This document shows, in pieces, positions 14,737 through 22,464 of a stretch of DNA of 30,389 nt. Position 1 is the first letter of the stretch; each line of letters begins with the position of its first letter. Where the stretch lies: assembly GCA_964592255.1 (NCBI GenBank), contig CAZQCI010000019.1, positions 1 to 30,389 of the forward strand, in the 5' to 3' direction. Under the pieces are notes generated by a model that did no database searches, was not told the DNA's origin, and saw only the letters and a list, made by a program, of their open reading frames with translations. The DNA comes from CAZQCI01 sp964592255. Lineage in GTDB: Bacteria; UBA10199; SBBF01. Made by a program: the position numbers and the translations under genes.

Positions 14737-17637
14737 ATGACTTTGGTCAAACAACTTCGTGTTGTTTCTGAACAAACAGGACACACCGTTGATGTTGATC
14801 TTTCCTGGGAGAATTTTCCGGAAAGCACTCAGCAATTAATGGATCGCCTCGACACCAACGACGACGGTGTTTTGGTTTACACACCGGATCATTTTGTACC
14901 CGACACCACAATTGAAGTCAGTCATGCTAATAATGCTTATTGCGACTACGATTCCGCCGCCCAACTAGAACGCGCTGTCGCACGCTGTTTTGGCTCGCCT
15001 TATAACGATCCTGCAAAGAACAAACAGACGCAAACGGCACGTTTAAATGCGGCACGGCAATTACGAGACCAACTTTATAACGAATTTGTAAAACCCGTTT
15101 GCTCAAAAAAGAACCCCAAAGATTGGGATATGGCCAAGCGGGTTTTAATGCTTAGTGGAGATGTCGAGCATTTGCTTTCGTTAGGCCAACAAGCCCTTAC
15201 TTGGGGAGAAGATAACCGACCTTTTTTAGACGTTGCAGAAGATTATTTATTTACCGCGATGCGGCTGGCATCTCAAAATAGTGACAACAGACATTATATG
15301 GATGCTATTGATGATGCACTGGCAGAAGTGCATGTGGCTTTAGATCAAAGACAAAACGCTCAGTTTGATTTTTTATCCACACAACCTTATGTACTAACCG
15401 GAAAATTATCACCGTTAACAGCACAAGTCAGTTCAGAAAATTCTTCCTCTTTCGTTTCAGCCGTTGTCGCCGTTCCTTATGCTTTCATTCAGGCCAACAA
15501 AGGCGATGAATCCGGCGCCTTGCTTCGCTACTTTAAAGAAAGACAATCTCTTTCGGTAAGGCGTGGCACATTTAATGACGGAAGCGATAATACGGAATAC
15601 CCGCTAAACCCCTTGAATGCTTGGTTAGATGAGCCTGGCTCAGCAGACGACAGCGTTTTAGCTAGTTCTTCCCCGCATATCAATCAAGACAATCTGAGCC
15701 AGGGCATTTTCGGCAAAAAAACAGTTTATTATAAAATCACTTTTTTACTTCCACAGGCGGAAGCTTTATTGGGGAATCTCAACACACGCCGATGTGATCT
15801 TGTTTTTCGAAATGGAGATTATGTCATGCGAGAAGAAACCGGCTCTCTAGTTGTTCAGCGACAATCCCAAAAACCCTTGCATATTGCTCTCGCTTCCGAT
15901 GCCCATATCAGTATCGACGATTGGAAAAATGTTTATGATATTATCGAAGGCCTTAAAGCTGACATTCGAGCAGGGCAGAGCATAGATCCTAAAATAATAG
16001 AGGAAGTAGAGCGTTTTTACGAATCCACCAACGAACAGCTCATCGCGTTTTTGGAACAGACTCAAAATGGTTATCGTGAAGGACAAGTGGATGAAACTTT
16101 TCTACTAGGAGATTCTTACGACTACACCAATTACTATCGATCCGCAGAAGAGTTAGCCTCCCTCGCAAACCAAGGTTACTATTTTACCAATGCTCGTGCT
16201 TTTACTTGGATGATTGATCGTTATGAAGTGCCTCTATACGGCATACCAGGTAATCACGAAGACCATGGCCACAAGCCGGTACCCAGCACCCATATCATCG
16301 GGGGGTTTCCTGAAAAACAAGAACTCTTCTCTAATTTTAAATATGTCACACAAAAATATTTTGAAAAAAAAGGTAACTGGTACGAATCCCTCAATGCTTT
16401 AGCGACACAGACCCATGAAAACCCTTTTTATTTTCCAACAATGGTCGCCAATCAATTATTTGATTTGGGCCTCAATCTACCCCCACCAGATGCTTCAGTC
16501 ACAGGGGCAGGTGAATTCATCAATATTTATAATCAAAATGTCGCTTCGTACAATTCCTACGCTGTAGAACTGCCTAATGAATCTGAAGCCGTTTTTCTAC
16601 CAACAGGCCCGGAAGTGCATGATCTTAAATTTTTAGCCAAAACTTTCTTTAAAACAATGTTCACTGACATTGTCGAACAAGACATCAGTCTTTCGGATGG
16701 CAAAGGTCTACTCAAGGCTATCTCCCATGCTGCCAATAGCACTCACCTTAACGGTTACGGCCCAGGTGGAGATAATTTTTTGGCCTTAGCCCGTCATTTA
16801 GAAAAGGCCCGTGCTACAGGTAACAAGGTTATGGCCTTCATGCATTTTCCAATATTTAATACTGTGACCGTTTCGGAAGAAAATCCAGATAGTGAAGATG
16901 TCTTGGATGATGATTCTGTTGCCATTCTGCGCATGCTGAGTGACTATTATCGTGACTCAGAAGGCAATGCCATTCTGGAATTAGATGTGGCCGGCCATGT
17001 TCATGAACGAAGTTTAACTCAATTTTCCTACAATTTTCCTGACGAAAACCGCCGCCAAAGTTATTACCAACGTTTAGGTGAAATTTTGGAAGAAAAAGAT
17101 CCGGACTCTTTCGTGGAAGATATGTTGGCATTAAGAGATGATTATAACTTGGACCAAAAAATGGAAACTGTCCGCACCCAAGGTATGGATGGTTATGAAA
17201 GACAGGAAGGGGTTAATCAAGATACCGCTTTTGTCACTTTAGATTCTTTGAGTTTACGCCATACAGAAACCATCAACGGCTATGGGATATTAACTTTATA
17301 CGGGCAGGATCATAATCCCAACACACCGTCATTCGACCTCACTTTTAACAATTTAACCACTACCTATGCCGGCGATTACAAGATAACGACGTCGATTGCC
17401 GATTATCAAAGCGACCTTGAAACAAGTACCCAAGAATGGCTTGCCAATGAAGAGCCGGATCCAAATTCAGATATGGTTGCCAACTATTTTGAAATTTCTG
17501 ACATACTGCAGCAGTCCTCAAACGATTGGATAGAAGCCATGAGCCTATCCGAACAAGTATGTACAATTGATCTTCCTAACCTTGAACCAGACACAATGTA
17601 TAAAAGAGATAATAATGATGATTTGGCCAGTCTTTAG
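14737..17637 (+). CDS. Large calcineurin-like metallophosphoesterase with N-terminal EF-hand-like loop
   Basis: This is a 966-aa predicted di-metal phosphoesterase. All five family motifs are in order: D388-A-H390 (SDAH), G458-D459-S-Y-D, G505-N-H507-E-D, H703 in MHFP and G-H754-V-H756. The substrate (protein phosphate, nucleotide or phospholipid head group) cannot be told. At 39-50 there is a calcium-loop-like DTNDDGVLVYTP with Asp/Asn at positions 1, 3 and 5 and Gly at 6, but Pro instead of Glu at 12. Residues 60-385 form an unrecognised helical then strand-rich region. The stretch between GNHED and MHFP is unusually long (about 195 residues), implying an inserted subdomain. No signal peptide is seen. 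AAAGG precedes the ATG at 14737 by seven bases. Confidence 0.8.
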   Translation: MTLVKQLRVVSEQTGHTVDVDLSWENFPESTQQLMDRLDTNDDGVLVYTPDHFVPDTTIEVSHANNAYCDYDSAAQLERAVARCFGSPYNDPAKNKQTQTARLNAARQLRDQLYNEFVKPVCSKKNPKDWDMAKRVLMLSGDVEHLLSLGQQALTWGEDNRPFLDVAEDYLFTAMRLASQNSDNRHYMDAIDDALAEVHVALDQRQNAQFDFLSTQPYVLTGKLSPLTAQVSSENSSSFVSAVVAVPYAFIQANKGDESGALLRYFKERQSLSVRRGTFNDGSDNTEYPLNPLNAWLDEPGSADDSVLASSSPHINQDNLSQGIFGKKTVYYKITFLLPQAEALLGNLNTRRCDLVFRNGDYVMREETGSLVVQRQSQKPLHIALASDAHISIDDWKNVYDIIEGLKADIRAGQSIDPKIIEEVERFYESTNEQLIAFLEQTQNGYREGQVDETFLLGDSYDYTNYYRSAEELASLANQGYYFTNARAFTWMIDRYEVPLYGIPGNHEDHGHKPVPSTHIIGGFPEKQELFSNFKYVTQKYFEKKGNWYESLNALATQTHENPFYFPTMVANQLFDLGLNLPPPDASVTGAGEFINIYNQNVASYNSYAVELPNESEAVFLPTGPEVHDLKFLAKTFFKTMFTDIVEQDISLSDGKGLLKAISHAANSTHLNGYGPGGDNFLALARHLEKARATGNKVMAFMHFPIFNTVTVSEENPDSEDVLDDDSVAILRMLSDYYRDSEGNAILELDVAGHVHERSLTQFSYNFPDENRRQSYYQRLGEILEEKDPDSFVEDMLALRDDYNLDQKMETVRTQGMDGYERQEGVNQDTAFVTLDSLSLRHTETINGYGILTLYGQDHNPNTPSFDLTFNNLTTTYAGDYKITTSIADYQSDLETSTQEWLANEEPDPNSDMVANYFEISDILQQSSNDWIEAMSLSEQVCTIDLPNLEPDTMYKRDNNDDLASL

Positions 17638-17701
17638 ATTCTAATCCCATCCCTCACACTCAACCATTGCTTCATCATATTTCTATTTAAAAAACACATG
17701 A

Positions 17702-17800
17702 GTCATTCCGGCATATCTTCCCGAAGGGATCCTCTTGGGATAAACCGGAACCCAATTTCTTTTAACATGGACCCCGTATAATTACCTACCGGGTGACACC
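17702..17800. repeat. Hairpin-rich repeat tract upstream of radA
   Basis: The segment at 17761-17797 (TTTAACATGGACCCCGTATA, then TACCTACCGGGTGAC) matches the reverse complement of 26375-26414 at about 35 of 40 positions, so it is a dispersed repeat with a CCCCGTA/TACGGGG-type stem, imperfect in this copy. Just before it, TTCCGG (17706-17711) and CCGGAA (17745-17750) bracket a second possible stem-loop. Confidence 0.6.
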
Positions 17801-17888
17801 TAATTAAATTCACAAAAAATTTTAAACTGAGCCAATCCACCGGTTTTGATTCTTGCCTAATCAAAAATCCATGATACTTAAACGGAGT

Positions 17889-19277
17889 ATGGCTAAAGCC
17901 AAAACCGTATATGCCTGTCAGTCGTGTGGGTATCAATCTCCTAAATGGCTGGGGAAATGTCCCGATTGCAACCAATGGAATTCTTTTGCTGAAGAAACTT
18001 TTTCATCCAGTAATTCTAAATCTGGTGAGNNNNNNNNNNCTACCGAAAAACCCGTTCGATTGGGTGAAATTAGTGTTGTAGATACTCCGCGCTTTTCTTG
18101 TGGCTTAGGAGAACTCGACCGCGTGCTGGGTGGTGGCATTGTACCAGGCTCATTAATTTTAGTAGGTGGAGATCCCGGTATTGGTAAATCAACACTCATT
18201 CTTCAAGCGCTCGATCGTTTATCCAAAAAAAATATCCGTGTTCTTTATGCAACGGGCGAGGAATCAGCGGCTCAAATCAAAATGCGGGCAGATCGTTTGG
18301 GATTACTTCCTTCTGCGGCCAGTAAAACCAATCAAACAGAAGGCGCTGATATTCTGATTATTGCAGAAAATTCTTTGGAACGCATTTTAGATCATATCCA
18401 AAAAACAAAACCTCAAGTCGTCGTTGTCGATTCTATTCAAACTGTTTATTTACCTACTTTAGAATCAGCCCCCGGATCGGTATCGCAAGTACGCGAGTGC
18501 GCCGGAAAACTTTTATATCTTTCCAAAACAATGGGCATCTCCACAATCCTGATTGGGCATGTTACCAAAGAAGGATCTTTGGCCGGCCCGCGAGTGCTGG
18601 AACACATGGTGGACTGCGTGCTTTATTTTGAAGGCGATTCCAACCAGCATTACCGGATTTTACGAACCATCAAAAATCGCTACGGTTCCACCAACGAAAT
18701 CGGCGTTTTTGAAATGACGGGCCAAGGTTTAAATGAAGTGGACAATCCTTCCTCCCTTTTCTTGTCACAAACTTCAGCCCGCGGCGTGGGATCGGTAGTT
18801 ACCGCTTCGTTGGAAGGCAATCGGCCTTTTTTAATTGAAATCCAAGCTCTAGTTTCTCAATCTTCATTACCTAACCCACGACGAACCACATTAGGGGTTG
18901 ATAATGGGCGTGTCGTATTGCTCATTGCCGTATTGGAAAAAATTCTCGGCCTTAATCTGTATGCTCAAGATGTTTATGTTAACGCCGCTGGAGGTTTTAA
19001 AGTAAATGAGCCAGCCATCGACCTGGCCATTTTAGGCAGCCTTGTTTCCAGTTTTCAAAACAAGCCCGTTCAAGCTGATACCCTTTTATTAGGTGAAGTG
19101 GGCCTATCTGGGGAAATTAGAGGGATTAATGGGCTTGACCTCCGTGTCAACGAAGCCCAAAAATTAGGGTTTAAACGATGTATCCTACCGAAAACAAAGA
19201 AGAACTTAAGCTCCTCCTCTTCTCTTGAAATCATAGCCGTCAGCTCAGTCTCCCAAGCCTTAGACGTACTTTTTTAG
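17889..19277 (+). CDS. radA: DNA repair protein RadA (Sms), interrupted by an assembly gap
   Basis: RadA is a RecA-like ATPase that drives branch migration of recombination intermediates. The N-terminal zinc finger is C10-x2-C13...C24-x2-C27 with YQSPKWLGKCPDC. The core carries Walker A GGDPGIGKST, the RadA signature KNRYG (usually KNRFG), and a C-terminal Lon-like domain ending in SSVSQALDVLF. ATG at 17889 gives the family N-terminus MAKAKTVYACQSCG with GGAG just upstream; 12 in-frame codons upstream belong to repeat-derived sequence. Ten Ns at 18030-18039 fall in the linker between the zinc finger and the ATPase. The frame continues across the gap as written, but the true gap length is unknown, so the protein length of 462 aa is provisional. 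Confidence 0.95.
   Translation: MAKAKTVYACQSCGYQSPKWLGKCPDCNQWNSFAEETFSSSNSKSGEXXXXTEKPVRLGEISVVDTPRFSCGLGELDRVLGGGIVPGSLILVGGDPGIGKSTLILQALDRLSKKNIRVLYATGEESAAQIKMRADRLGLLPSAASKTNQTEGADILIIAENSLERILDHIQKTKPQVVVVDSIQTVYLPTLESAPGSVSQVRECAGKLLYLSKTMGISTILIGHVTKEGSLAGPRVLEHMVDCVLYFEGDSNQHYRILRTIKNRYGSTNEIGVFEMTGQGLNEVDNPSSLFLSQTSARGVGSVVTASLEGNRPFLIEIQALVSQSSLPNPRRTTLGVDNGRVVLLIAVLEKILGLNLYAQDVYVNAAGGFKVNEPAIDLAILGSLVSSFQNKPVQADTLLLGEVGLSGEIRGINGLDLRVNEAQKLGFKRCILPKTKKNLSSSSSLEIIAVSSVSQALDVLF
18030..18039. other. Assembly gap (ten Ns) inside radA
   Basis: A run of exactly ten N characters. The real number of missing bases cannot be inferred from this. Confidence 0.99.
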
Positions 19278-19368
19278 CCAATAATAACTCTTTTTTAAGT
19301 TTCTTCTTGAGCTCGCCTTTTGGTTTATGTTAATCGACTATGCTTTTTAAAGAAGGAGATTTATCAAA

Positions 19369-19617
19369 ATGAGAGAAAATATTCATCCCCAATATTTCGA
19401 TACAAAAGTTACCTGTTCCTGCGGCAACATTATCGATACGGCTTCAACGCTTGAAAAAGTACATGTTGAAATTTGTTCGAACTGTCATCCGTTTTACACC
19501 GGTAAACAAAAGTTAATCGACACAGCCGGGCGTGTGGAACGGTTTAATAAAAAATACGCTAAGAAAGACGAGATCGGCAAAAAGCAAAAAGGGCCGCGCG
19601 TCGTTACAATCAGTTAG
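19369..19617 (+). CDS. rpmE: 50S ribosomal protein L31 (zinc-binding type)
   Basis: L31 bridges the ribosomal subunits. This 82-aa form is the C+ type with zinc ligands C16, C18, C36 and C39 (TCSCGN and ICSNCHPFYTGKQK). The basic C-terminal tail is typical. It starts MRENIHPQYF, as expected, with a strong AAGAAGGAGA upstream. It lies 91 bp after radA and ends 53 bp before a strong terminator, so it is probably a short transcript of its own. Confidence 0.97.
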   Translation: MRENIHPQYFDTKVTCSCGNIIDTASTLEKVHVEICSNCHPFYTGKQKLIDTAGRVERFNKKYAKKDEIGKKQKGPRVVTIS

Positions 19618-19670
19618 CTATTTTCCTGATTTAAGCCTCCCTTGGTGTGGGTTCGCTTTAATCGGAGAAT

Positions 19671-19705
19671 ATCCCGCTCGGGGCAACTCGGGCGGGATTT
19701 TTTTT
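19671..19705 (+). terminator. Strong Rho-independent terminator after rpmE
   Basis: A 12-bp stem (ATCCCGCTCGGG at 19671-19682 against CTCGGGCGGGAT at 19687-19698, two G-U pairs) with a GCAA tetraloop is followed by an eight-T run. It separates rpmE from prfA. Confidence 0.92.
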
Positions 19706-19785
19706 AGTCTCAGTTCATTTCAGCGTATGTCATACGATGAAGTTTACTGGGACTTATACCCGGAGTCCTAAGGACGGAGTGGTAT

Positions 19786-20859
19786 ATGTTTACCAAACTT
19801 GAAGAAGTCGAAAAAAAATTCAATGCGCTTAATGCCCGCTTCAGCGACCCGGACTGCATTCCAGGAGGGGCAGAATTTCAAAAAATTTCCAAAGAAGTCT
19901 CGGATCTAAGGCCTATCGTAGAAAATTATCAAACACTCAAACAATTGCAGCAACAAATAACGGACAATAAAAAAATCATCGCGGAAGAGTCTGAGGAAGA
20001 ACTGCGTGACCTGGCTAAGCAGGAATTGCCTTCACTTGAGGAAGCCCTTCAAAAACTGGAGAATGAACTTAAAATTCAGCTTCTTCCCAAAGATCCCAAT
20101 GACGAAAAAAATATTTTTTTGGAAATCCGTGCTGGAACCGGTGGTGATGAGGCGGCCCTTTTTGCTGGAGAGCTTTTTAGGATGTATTCCCGCTACGCGG
20201 AGGAACGCCGCTGGCAGGTGGAACTAGTTTCCGCCAGTGAAAGTGAAAAAGGCGGTTTTAAGGAAATTGTGGCCAGCATCAGCGGAGACTCTTCTGCTAA
20301 AGTTTATTCACGCCTGAAATATGAAAGTGGAACCCATCGCGTACAACGCGTACCAGAGACAGAAGCCAACGGACGCGTCCATACTTCCGCCGTTACCGTG
20401 GCCGTTCTGCCGGAAGCGGAAGATGTCGATGTTGACATTTTAGACAGCGATTTAAAAATAGAAGTCATGCGGGCGGGCGGCGCCGGTGGTCAGCACGTCA
20501 ACAAAACGGAATCCGCCGTACGCATCACTCATCTGCCCACCGGCACGGTGGTATTCTGCCGGGATGACCGCTCGCAACACAAAAACAAAGCCAAAGCCAT
20601 GAAGGCGCTGCGCACCAAATTGTTGGATATGAAACAGCAAGCCCAGGATTCCGCGGAATCCGCTAAACGCAAAATAATGGTCGGCTCCGGTGACCGAAGC
20701 GAAAAAATCCGCACTTACAATTTTCCACAAGGCAGAGTCAGTGATCATCGTATTGGATTAACACTCTATCAGTTGGACGCCGTTATGAATGGCAAACTTG
20801 ATCTGTTGCTGGATCCGCTTCAAACCCATTACCAGGCGGAGGCCTTGAAAAACGCCTAA
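19786..20859 (+). CDS. prfA: Peptide chain release factor 1
   Basis: RF1 recognises UAA and UAG and triggers peptide release. The GGQ catalytic motif is at 234-236 (AGGAGGQHVNKTESAVR), where the glutamine is methylated by PrmC. The upstream region GTHRVQRVPETEANGRVHTSAVTVAVLPE (split here as GTHRVQRVPETEANG / RVHTSAVTVAVLPE) is of RF1 type rather than RF2. The 357-aa length is normal and no programmed frameshift is present. GGACGGAG precedes the ATG. prmC follows after 18 bp, the classical prfA-prmC pair. Confidence 0.98.
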   Translation: MFTKLEEVEKKFNALNARFSDPDCIPGGAEFQKISKEVSDLRPIVENYQTLKQLQQQITDNKKIIAEESEEELRDLAKQELPSLEEALQKLENELKIQLLPKDPNDEKNIFLEIRAGTGGDEAALFAGELFRMYSRYAEERRWQVELVSASESEKGGFKEIVASISGDSSAKVYSRLKYESGTHRVQRVPETEANGRVHTSAVTVAVLPEAEDVDVDILDSDLKIEVMRAGGAGGQHVNKTESAVRITHLPTGTVVFCRDDRSQHKNKAKAMKALRTKLLDMKQQAQDSAESAKRKIMVGSGDRSEKIRTYNFPQGRVSDHRIGLTLYQLDAVMNGKLDLLLDPLQTHYQAEALKNA

Positions 20860-20877
20860 TCCGTGATCCATTAAAAA

Positions 20878-21759
20878 ATGCAATCTTGGACTCTTCTTTC
20901 ACTCCTGAATTGGACCACAGATTATTTCCAAAAAAATAATATCGCCTCCGCGCGCTTGGAAGCGGAAGTCTTATTATCGCATTTATTACAACTAAAACGG
21001 CTAGCTCTTTATCTTAATTTTGAACGCCCCATGAGTTCCGATGAACTCACACGCTTCAAAGCACTCATTCAACGGAGGGTGAAAGGAGAGCCCACCGCTT
21101 ACTTAACAGGGGAAAAGGAATTTTGGTCCCGTTCTTTCAAAGTGGGCCCTGGCGTTCTCATCCCTCGCCCGGAGACCGAGCTGATTGTGGAGCAAACAAT
21201 CAGTTCGCCCTGCGTAGCCTTGGCGAAGCAGGGGGGAAAATCTTTAAAAATTTTGGACATCGGCACCGGCTCCGGAATTTTGGCCGTCACGCTTGCCAAA
21301 GAATTTCCTGCATCCCATGTAACCGCTCTTGATATTTCACCACAAGCCTTGAAGTATGCCGCAGCCAACGCCGAACGGCATGAGGTAGGTAACCGCATCC
21401 AATTTTTGGAAATGGATATTTTTAAACCGGATATTTTTAAAACATCGTTTGACCTGATTGTTTCCAACCCTCCCTATATTGCAACAAAGGTGATTGAAAC
21501 TTTGGAGGACAATGTAAAAAATTTCGAGCCCAAACTAGCGCTAGATGGCGACACGGATGGATTAAAATTTTACCGTTATTTCTCGGAGCAAAGCCACCAC
21601 TGGCTAAAACCGAACGGCCTGCTTGTGATGGAAATTGGGGAGGATCAAGGGCTATCCGTTCCCGCTTTATTTTCACAAAAAAACTGGAATGAGGTAAAAT
21701 TCATCAAAGATTATTCTGGAAAAGACAGGGTTGTGGTGGTTAAACGTGGGGTCCATTAA
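20878..21759 (+). CDS. prmC: Release factor glutamine methyltransferase PrmC (HemK)
   Basis: PrmC methylates the GGQ glutamine of RF1 and RF2 using SAM. The N-terminal helical domain (1-85) is followed by the Rossmann methyltransferase domain with ILDIGTGSGILAVTLA and the substrate motif NPPY at 197-200. The length is 293 aa. Between PETELIVEQ and ILDIGTGSG the protein has TISSPCVALAKQGGKSLK, about seven residues longer than the E. coli protein, and the DNA coding for it is strongly palindromic. I read this as an in-frame repeat insertion in a tolerant loop. There is no Shine-Dalgarno; the start is preceded by TTAAAAA. Confidence 0.96.
   Translation: MQSWTLLSLLNWTTDYFQKNNIASARLEAEVLLSHLLQLKRLALYLNFERPMSSDELTRFKALIQRRVKGEPTAYLTGEKEFWSRSFKVGPGVLIPRPETELIVEQTISSPCVALAKQGGKSLKILDIGTGSGILAVTLAKEFPASHVTALDISPQALKYAAANAERHEVGNRIQFLEMDIFKPDIFKTSFDLIVSNPPYIATKVIETLEDNVKNFEPKLALDGDTDGLKFYRYFSEQSHHWLKPNGLLVMEIGEDQGLSVPALFSQKNWNEVKFIKDYSGKDRVVVVKRGVH
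21205..21236. repeat. Palindromic insert within prmC
   Basis: Two overlapping dyads are present: TTCGCC (21205-21210) with GGCGAA (21222-21227), and CCCTGC (21208-21213) with GCAGGG (21228-21233). The tract is translated in frame as SSPCVALAKQGG. Confidence 0.6.
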
Positions 21760-21794
21760 ATTGTGGCACTGTTTTTATCATTCAGATATGATAT

Positions 21795-21806
21795 GCTTAT
21801 TAGTAA
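21795..21806. promoter_or_regulatory. Possible operator upstream of the antitoxin gene
   Basis: CTTATTAGTAAG is a near-perfect 12-base palindrome 28 bases upstream of the AbrB-type gene. Antitoxins of this class usually repress their own operon through such sites. This is position-based inference only. Confidence 0.25.
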
Positions 21807-21833
21807 GTTTATCTTATTCATAGGAGGTTTTTT

Positions 21834-22097
21834 ATGGAATCGATGGAAATTGCCACCATGTCTTCCCGCGGACAGATAGTCATTCCGCAGGGTGTCCGTG
21901 ATGCTTTGTCTCTGGATGAAGGAGTCAGGTTTTTAGTCGTGGGCGACGGGGATACCATTATCCTCAAAAGACTGGAAGTCCCTTCCGCTCAAGAGTTACG
22001 TTCTTTGCTGACACGCAGTCGACGCATTGCGGCCCAAAGCAAATTTAAACAATCTGATTTGAAAAAAATCAGTGCCCAAGAAAGGAAAAAAACTTGA
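21834..22097 (+). CDS. AbrB/SpoVT-fold antitoxin (VapB-like)
   Basis: An 87-aa DNA-binding antitoxin. The swapped-hairpin AbrB core is clear at about 5-50: IATMSSRGQIVIPQGVRDAL, then EGVRFLVVGDGDTIILKRL. The basic C-terminal tail (RSLLTRSRRIAAQ..) would normally embrace a toxin. A very strong Shine-Dalgarno, AGGAGG, stands seven bases before the ATG. Its stop overlaps the start of a PIN-domain toxin remnant, so the antitoxin appears to have outlived its toxin. Confidence 0.88.
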   Translation: MESMEIATMSSRGQIVIPQGVRDALSLDEGVRFLVVGDGDTIILKRLEVPSAQELRSLLTRSRRIAAQSKFKQSDLKKISAQERKKT

Positions 22098-22276
22098 GGG
22101 TTTGTTTAGATACACAACGTTGGAGCCGGGATATTCATGATGACAAACTTATAGACTGCGCCCTGGCGGCCAAAGCAGATTACCTTGTAACTGGTGACAA
22201 CGATCTTTTAATTCTGAATGGCCAATTTGTTTTTCCCATTTTACAACCAAAAAAATTTCTGGAAATTTTTCACTGA
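22094..22276 (+). pseudogene. PIN-domain toxin remnant with large internal deletion
   Basis: The 60-residue frame starts at TTG (22094), overlapping the antitoxin stop. The first residues, MRVCLDTQ, match the N-terminal strand of PIN toxins (first catalytic Asp). They jump directly to RDIHDDKLIDCALAAKADYLVTGDNDLL, which matches the C-terminal half (third and fourth acidic positions). The ending PKKFLEIFH is the usual C-terminal motif. About 70-80 residues, including the central catalytic Glu, are missing from the middle near base 22117. The product cannot form a complete active site, so I call it a decayed toxin. The frame is still open, so a small protein could be made and still bind the antitoxin. 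Confidence 0.75.
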
Positions 22277-22349
22277 AAAAACTTGTTGCCAACTCTATAA
22301 CTTCCATCCCACGGGAGTGATGGTATTCTTTAAGCTTTTCAGTGAAAAA
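22266..22349. repeat. 14-bp inverted repeat pair at the toxin remnant end
   Basis: TTTTTCACTGAAAA (22266-22279) and its exact reverse complement (22336-22349) flank a 56-base spacer. The left arm contains the stop codon of the PIN remnant. Each arm is also close to self-complementary. The 188 bases between the remnant and the next gene hold nothing else I can support. Confidence 0.5.
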
Positions 22350-22464
22350 AAACAGGCTATTACCACTTTTCAAGAAAATACCGGTTATTTGACAACTTTA
22401 TTGAAAAGTCACCGATAAATAGGATGTGTAGAGTTTTTAGTTAAAGAAAAAATGAGGAAAAATC

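Noticed and set aside
17703..17975. 90-residue minus-strand frame between the phosphoesterase and radA
   Set aside because: Covers hairpin repeats and the antisense of the radA zinc finger; no recognisable product.
22149..22418. Two opposite frames of 66-74 residues around the PIN remnant
   Set aside because: They translate the AT-rich inverted-repeat region and have no motif or ribosome site.
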